Source: an uncultured Clostridia bacterium (GTDB lineage Bacteria > Bacillota > Clostridia > Oscillospirales > Butyricicoccaceae). From it: 64,000 bases of DNA. Where the stretch lies: the NCBI GenBank assembly GCA_910586575.1, contig CAJUJQ010000002.1, forward strand, positions 1-64,000. The letters are read 5' to 3'. The notes below the pieces were generated by a model. The model worked only from the letters and a program-made list of their open reading frames with translations, searched no databases and was not told the DNA's origin. Made by a program: the position numbers and the translations under genes. This document shows, piece after piece, positions 57,291 through 64,000 of the stretch; the first letter of the stretch is position 1, and every line of letters starts with the position of its first letter.

Positions 57291-58181
57291 TTATACTTCG
57301 TAGTTGACCCACTTCTTCTGGCCGATGAACTGAACCGCGGTAATCACGCCGATCAATACAACCGTCCAGATGACAACGGCGGAGCCGTAGCCGCGGTTGC
57401 CCGCAACGAACGATTCGCGGTAGAACAGGAACATCAGGCTCTGCGCGCTGGTGAGCGCCGGGTTGGCTTCGTCTACCATCATGTAGATGAGGTCATAAAC
57501 CTTGATGGAGGACATGATGCGCATGATCAGTACTACGAACAGCGTTGGGGAAACCATCGGCAGGGTGATGCTGAAGAACTGCGTGACCTTGCTTGCGCCG
57601 TCAATGTCAGCCGCTTCGTAGTAGGACTTGGAAATGTTCTGGAGGCCGGACAGCAGCAGCACCGCGTCGTAGCCGATGGCGCTCCAAATCGCGACAATCG
57701 CGCAGGTAATCATAACAAGATTGGGGTTGGTGACCCAGTTGATTTTTGCGCCGAGGACGGAGTTGAGCACGCCGTAATCCGAGTTGAAAATCCAGCGCCA
57801 AACCATGGTGACCGCCGCCGGTGCGCAGACCATCGGCAGGAAGAAGATGGCGCGGAAAACGGATTTGCCCTTAATTTTGGCGTTGAGCAGGATGGCGACC
57901 AGCAGCGCCAGGAAAATGCCGATCGGCACGGTCAGGATGCAGAAATAAATGGTATTCCAGGTTGCTTTCCAGAATTCGGGGCTTTTAAGCATATCGGTAT
58001 AGTTGCCGATGCCCTTGAATTCGTATGTACCGAAACCAAGATGGGTAGAAAAGCTCATGATGAGCGTCTGGATGAACGGGTAAACGTTCAGGACAAGCAG
58101 GCCGATGATGGTCGGTGCGACCATGATCCAGCCCCAGTTCTGCTCGCGCTTGGCGGCAGCGGACATCTTACCTTTTCCCAT
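57291..58181 (-). CDS. Sugar ABC transporter permease (CUT1, MalF type)
   Basis: The 296-residue permease begins with a basic cytosolic tail and WGWIMVAPTIIGLLVLNVYPFIQTLIMSF, then shows six membrane segments and the EAA loop YYEAADIDGASKVTQFFSITLPMVSPTLFVVLI. These fit the first permease of CUT1 importers such as those for raffinose or other oligosaccharides. GGAGG precedes the start. Its stop is 12 bases before the MalG-type gene. Confidence 0.93.
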   Translation of the reverse strand: MGKGKMSAAAKREQNWGWIMVAPTIIGLLVLNVYPFIQTLIMSFSTHLGFGTYEFKGIGNYTDMLKSPEFWKATWNTIYFCILTVPIGIFLALLVAILLNAKIKGKSVFRAIFFLPMVCAPAAVTMVWRWIFNSDYGVLNSVLGAKINWVTNPNLVMITCAIVAIWSAIGYDAVLLLSGLQNISKSYYEAADIDGASKVTQFFSITLPMVSPTLFVVLIMRIMSSIKVYDLIYMMVDEANPALTSAQSLMFLFYRESFVAGNRGYGSAVVIWTVVLIGVITAVQFIGQKKWVNYEV

Positions 58182-58196
58182 AGGTTGCGCCTCCTC

Positions 58197-59507
58197 TTAC
58201 TTGTTTTTGTTGGCTCTGGCAATGCTGTCAGCAGTCGTCGTATTAATGTAGTTCTGAATATTCGCAAGGCCGGTGTCCACGTCAACCGAACCCGCGTAAA
58301 CCTTCAGCAGCTCGTCGCTGACGGGGCTTTTCCATTTCGGGCGGGCGGCGTTGTTGGGACTCTGCACCGCGTAATCGAACTGATCCATGACACATTCCAC
58401 ATTGATGTGGTAGTCAAACTGGTCGTACGCGCTGATGTAGGAATCCTCGGTGCCGATATAAGCCGGGATGGCCGCGCCGTAGGAGCCAGCGATGCGCTGC
58501 GCTTCCTCGGTGCCGAAGAATTTCAGCACGTCGAGCACGATTTCCAGATTCTTGCCGCGCGCGGCGGTGGAGTAGCACAGGCCGTTGGAGATGGTCGCGC
58601 GGCCTTCGCCGGAGACCGGGTCGGGGCAGCGCGGCAGTACGGAGATATCCCATTTGCCCTGCATATCCGGATAGTTCTGCATGGTCGGGAACAGGTTCCA
58701 GTTGCCGTTGAGGAAGATGGCGCCCTGCTCGGAGAAGAACGCGCTGTCAGGTGTGGTCTCGCCGAAATAGTTCTGGTCGGGGCACCAGTCGTTTTTCTGG
58801 AGGTCGATATAGAACTTCATTGCATCGATGGTCGCCTGCTGGTCAAAGCCGCCCTGGGTTTTGTCCTCGGTCAGGATGCAGCCGCCCTTCTGGTAGACGA
58901 AGTTCCAGTAGCCGGACTGGTCGTCGCAGTAGGCCATGTAGCCGTATTTCCCTGTTTTGTCGTAAATCTGCTGGGAAGCGGCGGTCAGGTCGTCCCAGGT
59001 CCAGTTCTCGTCCGGGTAGGACACGCCTGCCGCGTCGAACATTTCCTTGTTGTAGACGAGGACGAGATTGTCCTTGTCCTTGGGCACGCCGTACATCCGG
59101 CCGTTGCTGCCCTTGGTGTTGTCCAGGGAGATTTCGGAGTAATGCTCGGTGTAGAAGTTGGGGTCCACATCGTTGTAAAGGTCGGTGACATCCGCGAGCA
59201 TGCCGAAATCGGCATATTTCAGGATTTCGTTTGTGTGCATCCAGTAAATATCGGGCATGGTATTGCTTTCGGCGGAAGCCTCCAGCTTGGTCCAATATTC
59301 GTTCCAGCTGGTGACCTGCACCTCAATCACCACATCCGGATGCTGGGCGGTGTAGGCGTCGCAGATAGCCTGCATCGCGTCCCGTTGAAAGACGTCCCAG
59401 ATCTGGAAGGTCAGATGCTTCTTGCCGTCCGCCGCGCCGCAGCCGCTTAACGCGAACAACAGCACGAACGCCAGCAGCAAGGCGATCATACGGGAAGTTT
59501 TTTTCAT
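58197..59507 (-). CDS. Sugar ABC transporter substrate-binding lipoprotein (CUT1)
   Basis: The 436-residue lipoprotein has a signal peptide ending ALSGC (cysteine 23). The mature domain is of the family-1 extracellular solute-binding type: HLTFQIWDVFQRDAMQAICDAYTAQHPDVVIEVQVTSWNEYWTKLEASA, MPDIYWMHTNEILKYADFG, YGVPKDKDNLVLVYNKEMFDAAGV and AIFLNGNWNL. It is the first gene of the importer/alpha-galactosidase unit. AAGGAG precedes the ATG. Its promoter region carries several candidate operators. Confidence 0.93.
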   Translation of the reverse strand: MKKTSRMIALLLAFVLLFALSGCGAADGKKHLTFQIWDVFQRDAMQAICDAYTAQHPDVVIEVQVTSWNEYWTKLEASAESNTMPDIYWMHTNEILKYADFGMLADVTDLYNDVDPNFYTEHYSEISLDNTKGSNGRMYGVPKDKDNLVLVYNKEMFDAAGVSYPDENWTWDDLTAASQQIYDKTGKYGYMAYCDDQSGYWNFVYQKGGCILTEDKTQGGFDQQATIDAMKFYIDLQKNDWCPDQNYFGETTPDSAFFSEQGAIFLNGNWNLFPTMQNYPDMQGKWDISVLPRCPDPVSGEGRATISNGLCYSTAARGKNLEIVLDVLKFFGTEEAQRIAGSYGAAIPAYIGTEDSYISAYDQFDYHINVECVMDQFDYAVQSPNNAARPKWKSPVSDELLKVYAGSVDVDTGLANIQNYINTTTADSIARANKNK

Positions 59508-59564
59508 AAACTACACTCCTTTTTGTGAAAATATCAGCATTTACCGCACTTTGGCAGTAAAACT

Positions 59565-59605
59565 TTATTGATATCAATAATATCACCATCCATGGGGAGG
59601 GTAAA
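59565..59605 (-). promoter_or_regulatory. Promoter of the alpha-galactoside importer with overlapping palindrome
   Basis: Minus-strand TTTACC (59600-59605), a 17-base spacer and TATTAT (59577-59582). A perfect 16-base palindrome TTATTGATATCAATAA (59565-59580) overlaps the -10 box and looks like a repressor operator. Confidence 0.55.
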
Positions 59606-59623
59606 TACACTTGCGTGCACAAA

Positions 59624-59739
59624 ATATGCCCGGATGCAGGATTATCACACATATTGTGCGAGTCATCACTCATCCGGGCATATCTTTGTGAATTTCGTTG
59701 ACTTAAATAGAAAAGGAACATTGATTTTGTGCAATCAAT
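59624..59739. promoter_or_regulatory. Upstream inverted repeats, candidate activator sites
   Basis: ATATGCCCGGATG (59624-59636) and its exact complement CATCCGGGCATAT (59671-59683) lie 34 bases apart immediately upstream of the importer -35 box. CACAAA continues the match outward on both sides with one inserted base. Further up, ATTGATT/AATCAAT (59720-59739) flanks GTGC. Together they fill most of the 362-base gap. The AraC gene at 59870-60736 is the natural candidate regulator. Confidence 0.45.
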
Positions 59740-59869
59740 ACAAAATACAAATTATGGAAGAATAAAACAGATACTTTTTGGGAGCCTTTGTGACAAATGT
59801 TAGGGAAATAATGACAGGAATCACAACCACAAATTGACAAATTGATTGCTGATATGTCATAATGTGCGG

Positions 59870-60736
59870 TCAAGGCATATAAAGGCGGTCCTCATCGCGC
59901 AAAATGGCAGGTCTGCGGCGTGCCTGCGGCACGGACTGCTGGAACTCGGTGGGGGACAGGCCGGTCTCCCGGCGGAACACCTTTGCGAAGTAATTTGCGC
60001 CTGCAAAACCGGTTGCCTCGGCGGCAAAGGCAATGGACATGTCCGGCTCACTGAGCAGCAGCTTTGCGTATTCGATGCGGGCGCGGGTGATATATTTGCC
60101 GGGGGAGACGCCGACCTCGCGGGTGAAGGTGCGGATCAGGTGGGGCTTGGAGACCTCAAGCCGTTCCGCCAGGTCGTCCAGCCCTTCCAAATAGGCGAAA
60201 TCCTCGTTGATAATGCCGATTGCGGCATCAATCAGCGCGGAATAATGGCTGGGCGCACCGGCGTCACGCAGGCGCAGCAGCTTCATCAGCAGGGAATAAG
60301 CGTGCGCGGAGGCGGTCGGCGCGTCGATGCCTGAGCCTTCGCGGTTCAGGACGGCGAGCGTGGTCACGGTTTCGCGCACGGCGGCGGCGCCCTGCGGATA
60401 AATCACGCAGGCATCCTCCGGCGAGAGCAGCTGCTCGGGGAGCGTGCCTGTCAGGCGAAGGATGGCGCACTGACAGTCCCCGGTAGCGGTGAGCCGGCAG
60501 CTGCCGGGCTGCGAAAGCAGTGCAAGCCCACCCGCAGGGATTTCGGCTTCCGCTTGTGAAAAGCGGAGGACGGGCGCGCCGCGTACCCCGGCAATCAGTT
60601 CCCTGCTGCCGTCCGGGAGGTCTGTCTCATACGCGCCCTCCAGCGAAAGCAGCCGCGCCTCGGTCAGCGCGAGCAGCCCGGCGAGCAGCGGCTCAGGCGC
60701 GGCGGGCCGGATGATTTGGTTCTGTGCCTGTGGCAT
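59870..60736 (-). CDS. AraC family transcriptional regulator
   Basis: The 288-residue protein has a weakly conserved N-terminal sensor domain (residues 1-170) and a clear C-terminal double helix-turn-helix: NEDFAYLEGLDDLAERLEVSKPHLIRTFTREVGVSPGKYI, then MSIAFAAEATGFAGANYFAKVFRRETGLSPTEFQ. AGGGAGGG precedes the ATG at 60736. The open frame continues further upstream through the hairpin array, but without a start signal. It lies just ahead of the importer unit on the same strand and probably activates it. Confidence 0.87.
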   Translation of the reverse strand: MPQAQNQIIRPAAPEPLLAGLLALTEARLLSLEGAYETDLPDGSRELIAGVRGAPVLRFSQAEAEIPAGGLALLSQPGSCRLTATGDCQCAILRLTGTLPEQLLSPEDACVIYPQGAAAVRETVTTLAVLNREGSGIDAPTASAHAYSLLMKLLRLRDAGAPSHYSALIDAAIGIINEDFAYLEGLDDLAERLEVSKPHLIRTFTREVGVSPGKYITRARIEYAKLLLSEPDMSIAFAAEATGFAGANYFAKVFRRETGLSPTEFQQSVPQARRRPAILRDEDRLYMP

Positions 60737-60863
60737 AAAGTCCCTCCCTTGTTGGACCGGGCATGTGCGTGAAAGATACCCGCAAAAAATAGGTTGCCGT
60801 ATGAACAAAAGATAATGCGGATTCACGGAGCGTGCCATCCCCGCGCCGCAGCGCGCATCCAAT

Positions 60864-61050
60864 CCGCCGCGCAAGCGGCGGTGAAATCCGGCAATCGCAT
60901 TGTCGGATTTCACACCCTGGCCGGAGCGCAGTGTACCGCCGCCGTGCGGCGGTGCATGGAGCGCAGGCTGAGCTGGCGTGCGGGCATAGCCCGCATCGAC
61001 AGAGCCTATTCGGCCAAAATCCGCAGATTTTGGCCGAGCCCCGCAGGGGC
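60864..61050. repeat. Run of six consecutive stem-loops
   Basis: The gap between the AraC gene and the sugar ATPase holds six hairpins in a row: 60864-60881, 60882-60912, 60935-60953, 60979-60995, 61010-61037 (12-base perfect stem TCGGCCAAAATC) and 61038-61050, followed by the ATPase terminator as a seventh. There is no reading frame with a start. If transcribed in either direction it would be a highly structured RNA; it may instead be a composite of dispersed palindromic repeats. Confidence 0.5.
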
Positions 61051-61051
61051 A

Positions 61052-61080
61052 ATAAAAAGGCCGGGAAATGTCCCGGCCTT
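61052..61080 (-). terminator. Terminator of the sugar ABC ATPase gene
   Basis: A perfect ten-base stem AAGGCCGGGA/TCCCGGCCTT around AATG, followed leftwards by TTTTT. Confidence 0.88.
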
Positions 61081-61109
61081 CCTGCGTGTCCCTTTCAGAG
61101 CAGTTCTTT

Positions 61110-62189
61110 TTAGTGGCAGATCGCCAGTTCGGTTTCTTTGTCGAAAAGATGGATCTTTTCGGTCTTGAGCGCAAACTTGGCAATATCGTTCTCGCGGCCC
61201 CTGAAGGTGGAGGGGGTGCGCGCAATCAGCTTCACGCCCTGGCAGTCGAGATACAGGTTGATTTCCGCGCCCATCAGCTCGGCAATATCAATCTTCGCCG
61301 CGATGCCGTCGCCATCGCCCGCAATGACATCCTCCGGACGGATGCCGAGCACGACCGTCTTGCCGACATACTTGTCAAGCGCCGGGTTGGACTTCAGCTG
61401 CACGCTGCTGCCGCAGAATTCCGCGATGAAGTTCGAGCCTTGCTTGCGGATTACCGCGTCGATGAAATTCATCTGGGGCGAGCCGATGAAGCCCGCAACG
61501 AACAGGTTGCACGGGAAATCATACAGGTTCTGGGGGGTATCGTTCTGCTGGATAATGCCGTCTTTCATAACGACGATACGGTCGCCCATGGTCATCGCTT
61601 CGGTCTGGTCGTGGGTAACGTAAACGAAGGTGGTCTGGAGACGCTTGTGCAGGCGGCTGATCTCCGAACGCATTGCGGTACGGAGCTTGGCGTCCAGGTT
61701 GGACAGCGGCTCGTCGAGCAGGAATACGGCGGGGTTACGCACCATCGCGCGGCCCAGGGCGACACGCTGGCGCTGGCCGCCGGAAAGCGCTTTCGGCTTG
61801 CGGTTGAGCAGGTGCTCCAGGTCGAGTGCCTTTGCGGCTTCGTGTACCTTGCGGTCGATTTCGTCTTTCGGGACCTTCTTCAGGCCAAGGCCGAACGCGA
61901 TATTTTTATATACAGTCATATGCGGATACAGCGCGTAGTTCTGGAATACCATCGCGATATCGCGGTCCTTCGGGGCAACGTCGTTAACAACGCGGTCGCC
62001 GATATACAGCTCACCGTCGCTGATATCTTCCAGGCCGGCGATCATGCGCAGGGTGGTCGATTTGCCGCAGCCGGACGGGCCGACCAGAATGACGAATTCT
62101 TTGTCCTTAATCTCAAGGTTCAGGTCGGGTACAACGGTTACATTGCCGGGATAAACCTTTTTTACATGCTTAAAGCTGATACTTGCCAT
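61110..62189 (-). CDS. Sugar ABC transporter ATPase (MsmX/UgpC type)
   Basis: This 359-residue ATPase drives CUT1 sugar importers. It has Walker A GPSGCGKSTTLRMIAGLE, Q-loop VFQNYALYPHMTVYKNIAFGL, signature LSGGQRQRVALGRAMVRNP, Walker B FLLDEPLSNLDAKLR and H-loop YVTHDQTEAMTMGDR, then the C-terminal OB/TOBE regulatory domain (residues 235-359). MsmX-type ATPases in Firmicutes serve several importers at once. It is a single-gene unit with its own promoter and terminator, and the nearby importer lacks an ATPase, so it is the likely motor. Confidence 0.94.
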   Translation of the reverse strand: MASISFKHVKKVYPGNVTVVPDLNLEIKDKEFVILVGPSGCGKSTTLRMIAGLEDISDGELYIGDRVVNDVAPKDRDIAMVFQNYALYPHMTVYKNIAFGLGLKKVPKDEIDRKVHEAAKALDLEHLLNRKPKALSGGQRQRVALGRAMVRNPAVFLLDEPLSNLDAKLRTAMRSEISRLHKRLQTTFVYVTHDQTEAMTMGDRIVVMKDGIIQQNDTPQNLYDFPCNLFVAGFIGSPQMNFIDAVIRKQGSNFIAEFCGSSVQLKSNPALDKYVGKTVVLGIRPEDVIAGDGDGIAAKIDIAELMGAEINLYLDCQGVKLIARTPSTFRGRENDIAKFALKTEKIHLFDKETELAICH

Positions 62190-62292
62190 AACTTTGCTTC
62201 CTCCGCTTCTTCTTTTCGTTGTCTGTGTTTAAGGGTAATTTATTTACCGGCTGCGGCTGCCTGCCGCAGTGCCGTCCGTTTCACCTGTAAAC

Positions 62293-62321
62293 AGGATAAC
62301 ACGCCCGGGACGGCCTTTCAA
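62293..62321 (-). promoter_or_regulatory. Promoter of the sugar ABC ATPase gene
   Basis: Minus-strand TTGAAA (62316-62321), a 17-base spacer and TATCCT (62293-62298). Confidence 0.6.
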
Positions 62322-62414
62322 GGGTAAATTCACAGCATCACAAGTAAAATAGTGACAAGTTTTTGCGGCGGGATGAGATGACAATATTTTACCTTCGATA
62401 TCATTTCATTACGG

Positions 62415-62444
62415 TTGCGCGGGTGCGGCGGGCTGTGATAAACT
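62415..62444 (+). promoter_or_regulatory. Promoter of the YesL-like gene
   Basis: TTGCGC (62415-62420), an 18-base spacer and TAAACT (62439-62444), about 40 bases before the start codon. Confidence 0.45.
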
Positions 62445-62486
62445 GTACTCGTTCCCAATCGGGACAGCCGCGAAAAGGAGGCGCAC

Positions 62487-63158
62487 ATGTTTTTTCAGAA
62501 AGATTACGCCAAGCCCGGGCCGGGCGTCCGCCCGGACGAGCCGGAGAAAACCGGATGGAACCGCTTTGCGGAAATCCTGACGATTGAATGCGGTTCTCTG
62601 ATTAAGCTGAACCTGCTGTTTCTGCTGAGCTGCGTCCCGGTTGTCACCATCCCTGCCGCGCTGTACGCCATGCACATCGTGGTGCGCCGGATGGTCTGCG
62701 ATGAAACCGTTGACTGCTTCTATCATTACAAGCAGGCGTTCCGGGGGAACTGGAAAAAAGCATATGCTGCATTCTTTGCTGTGGTGCTTCCGCTGGTCGT
62801 CGCGGCCTGCGGGATGATGACCTATCTGCGGTTCGCGGTGGGGAACCCGATGTTCTTCCTGCCGTTTATGTTCTGCTCGACCATCTTTTTGATTGCGCTG
62901 CTGTCCTCGATGTATTTTTACGCTTTCCTCAGCACCGGCAAAACCGTGCGCGAAGCGCTGCGCCCCGCGATTGTGCTGGGGATTGGCAGGCCCGCCCGCG
63001 CGCTGCTGGCAGCGCTGTCCACCTACGGGCTGACGTTCGCCGCTTTGATGGTCTTTCCCATCAGCTTGATTTATTTCCTGCTGATTGGGTTCACTGCGCC
63101 GTGCCTGCTGGCGAATTTCTTCATCCGCACGGTTTTGAAACAATACGCTTCTATTTGA
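62487..63158 (+). CDS. YesL-like membrane protein (DUF624)
   Basis: The 223-residue protein belongs to the DUF624 (YesL) family: a soluble N-terminal tail of about 35 residues, then NLLFLLSCVPVVTIPAALYAMHIVVRRM and four further membrane segments. Family members lie next to sugar importer and glycosidase genes in many Firmicutes, but no activity has been shown. AAAAGGAGG precedes the ATG. It diverges from the MsmX-like ATPase gene, consistent with a sugar-related role. Confidence 0.87.
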   Translation: MFFQKDYAKPGPGVRPDEPEKTGWNRFAEILTIECGSLIKLNLLFLLSCVPVVTIPAALYAMHIVVRRMVCDETVDCFYHYKQAFRGNWKKAYAAFFAVVLPLVVAACGMMTYLRFAVGNPMFFLPFMFCSTIFLIALLSSMYFYAFLSTGKTVREALRPAIVLGIGRPARALLAALSTYGLTFAALMVFPISLIYFLLIGFTAPCLLANFFIRTVLKQYASI

Positions 63159-63247
63159 CCACTTCTTTTTTACATTCTTTCATCTTTCTTTATATCATAC
63201 TATCCCCTTTTATTTACCCTCATTTTATCCTCAATTTGCAGGAAAGG

Positions 63248-63271
63248 GCCGTCCGGTATGGGCGGCTTTTT
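63248..63271 (+). terminator. Intrinsic terminator after the YesL-like gene
   Basis: GCCGTCC (63248-63254) pairs with GGGCGGC (63260-63266), followed by TTTTT. Confidence 0.8.
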
Positions 63272-63284
63272 CCATTGCGGCATC

Positions 63285-63324
63285 AAAACAGCGCCCGGAG
63301 CATCCTACGGCTCCAGGCGCTGTT
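63285..63324 (-). terminator. Terminator of the GntR-type gene
   Basis: AACAGCGCC and GGAGC arms (63287-63301) pair with GCTCC and GGCGCTGTT (63310-63324), with TTTT following in the leftward direction. Confidence 0.7.
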
Positions 63325-63359
63325 CCAATAAACTGTCATATGATTTTTGGAATCACAAT

Positions 63360-64000
63360 TTAATGAAAATACTGCGGGAACTTTTCCCGGATTGCCGTCG
63401 CGTCGAATTTATAGCGGCTCAGGTGCTTTTGCATCAGCGCTTCCGCCTGCCCGGCGTCCCGCGTGCGCAGGGCTTCCAGAATCTGCTCGTGGTCCTGCAC
63501 GATTTTCAGCTCTTTGACGCTTTCGAGCGCCATCCAGCGCACCCGGTCAAAATGGATGGTGATGTCTTGCAGCAGGCGGTAAACCTGCGGCTTCTGCGCA
63601 ACCTCGAACAGGATGGCGTGAAAATTATCATCCAGCTGCATCAGCTTTCTGAAATCGCTTTGTTTCAGGTAGAATTGCTGAAGCCGGACGTTTTCTTCCA
63701 GCCGGAACAGCCCGGTTTCGTTGGTGTAGCGGCACACCAGCCGCACCAGCTCACGCTCTAAGGTGTTGCGCATGAAGCAGGCTTCGTCTACCAGGTCATA
63801 ATTGATAGGGGCGACCATGGTCCGCTTTTGCGGCACGATTTTGATGATTTGCACCTTGTCAAGCTCAATCAGCGCCTCGCGCACCGGCGTGCGGGACAGC
63901 CCCAGCTCGGCGGCAAGCTCGGCTTCGCTGATGAGGCTTTCCGGCGCAAGCTCCAAACTGATAATATTCTCTTTGAGCATGCGCAGCGCGTAATTGCGTC
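63360..64000 (-). CDS. GntR family regulator, FadR/FCD subfamily (5' end beyond the window)
   Basis: The visible 213 codons hold the second half of a winged helix-turn-helix (LAPESLISEAELAAELGLSRTPVREALIELDKVQIIKIVPQKRTMVAPI) and the all-helical FCD ligand domain with the metal-site residues in LRLDDNFHAILFEVA-like QLDDNFHAILFEVAQKP and VRWMALESVKELKIVQDHEQILEAL plus the final KHLSRY. An in-frame ATG exists at 63980, but the frame stays open to the window end and the usual N-terminal helix is missing, so the true start lies outside. Such regulators usually repress genes for organic acids or sugars. Target unknown. Confidence 0.88.
   Translation of the reverse strand, partial: RNYALRMLKENIISLELAPESLISEAELAAELGLSRTPVREALIELDKVQIIKIVPQKRTMVAPINYDLVDEACFMRNTLERELVRLVCRYTNETGLFRLEENVRLQQFYLKQSDFRKLMQLDDNFHAILFEVAQKPQVYRLLQDITIHFDRVRWMALESVKELKIVQDHEQILEALRTRDAGQAEALMQKHLSRYKFDATAIREKFPQYFH

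Noticed and set aside
57102..59450. Open frame of 782 codons on the plus strand opposite the sugar importer genes
   Set aside because: It mirrors three well-supported genes codon for codon, has no ribosome binding site and gives no recognisable protein. Long antisense frames are expected in GC-rich DNA.
60864..61050. CRISPR array
   Set aside because: The hairpins differ from one another in sequence and spacing; there are no identical repeats and no cas genes.
60737..61225. N-terminal extension of the AraC gene into the hairpin array
   Set aside because: The extension has no ribosome binding site and crosses the terminator of the neighbouring gene; the ATG at 60736 has AGGGAGGG.

Overview
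The window looks like a GC-rich, anaerobic, spore-former-type Firmicute (class Clostridia, probably Oscillospirales-like). The grounds are strong AGGAGG-type ribosome binding sites, sigma-A promoters, two cobalamin riboswitches, the complete early-cobalt (anaerobic) B12 route, ferredoxin-ASKHA corrinoid activators, UroD-family methyltransferases and an MsmX-type sugar ATPase. The assignment is inference; there is no rRNA here to settle it.

Layout. 1-4.7 kb: a broken IS3-family orfA at the edge, typA-ridA, a BlaI-type repressor, a strong candidate small RNA on the minus strand, and two tiny protein genes. 4.7-10.9 kb: a minus-strand operon (YidK-like Na+ symporter, UroD-family protein, orphan sugar-type binding lipoprotein) diverging from an AraC regulator, followed by a MtaC-type corrinoid protein. 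11.0-31.9 kb: a promoter, a cobalamin riboswitch and about 21 tightly overlapping genes that make adenosylcobalamin precursors almost from glutamyl-tRNA: hemA, hemL, hemC, cobA-hemD, then cbiK/L/F/G/D/H/J/ET/C/A, cbiP, cbiB, cobD, cobU, cobS and cobT. hemB, a corrinoid adenosyltransferase and cobC are not in the window. 32.0-37.4 kb: a second cobalamin riboswitch with a clear terminator controls a five-gene nickel/peptide-type ABC importer, probably for cobalt.

37.6-47.2 kb is the most unusual part: a hydantoinase-A-like ATPase, a ferredoxin-ASKHA corrinoid activator, a UroD-thioredoxin fusion methyltransferase, a CobW GTPase, a cysteine-rich protein and a TauABC-type importer. With the corrinoid protein at 10.3 kb it reads as a corrinoid-dependent methyl-transfer system for an unknown imported substrate. 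B12 synthesis, cobalt uptake and corrinoid use are therefore clustered together.

47.3-64 kb: metY; a GH13 sucrose-type glucosidase; a cytoplasmic BMP-domain protein translationally coupled to a metallophosphoesterase; two AraC regulators; a CUT1 sugar importer with a GH36 alpha-galactosidase; its probable MsmX-like ATPase; a YesL-like membrane protein; and a GntR regulator cut by the window end. This is an alpha-galactoside/sucrose-type sugar region with several candidate operators and an unusual run of seven stem-loops.
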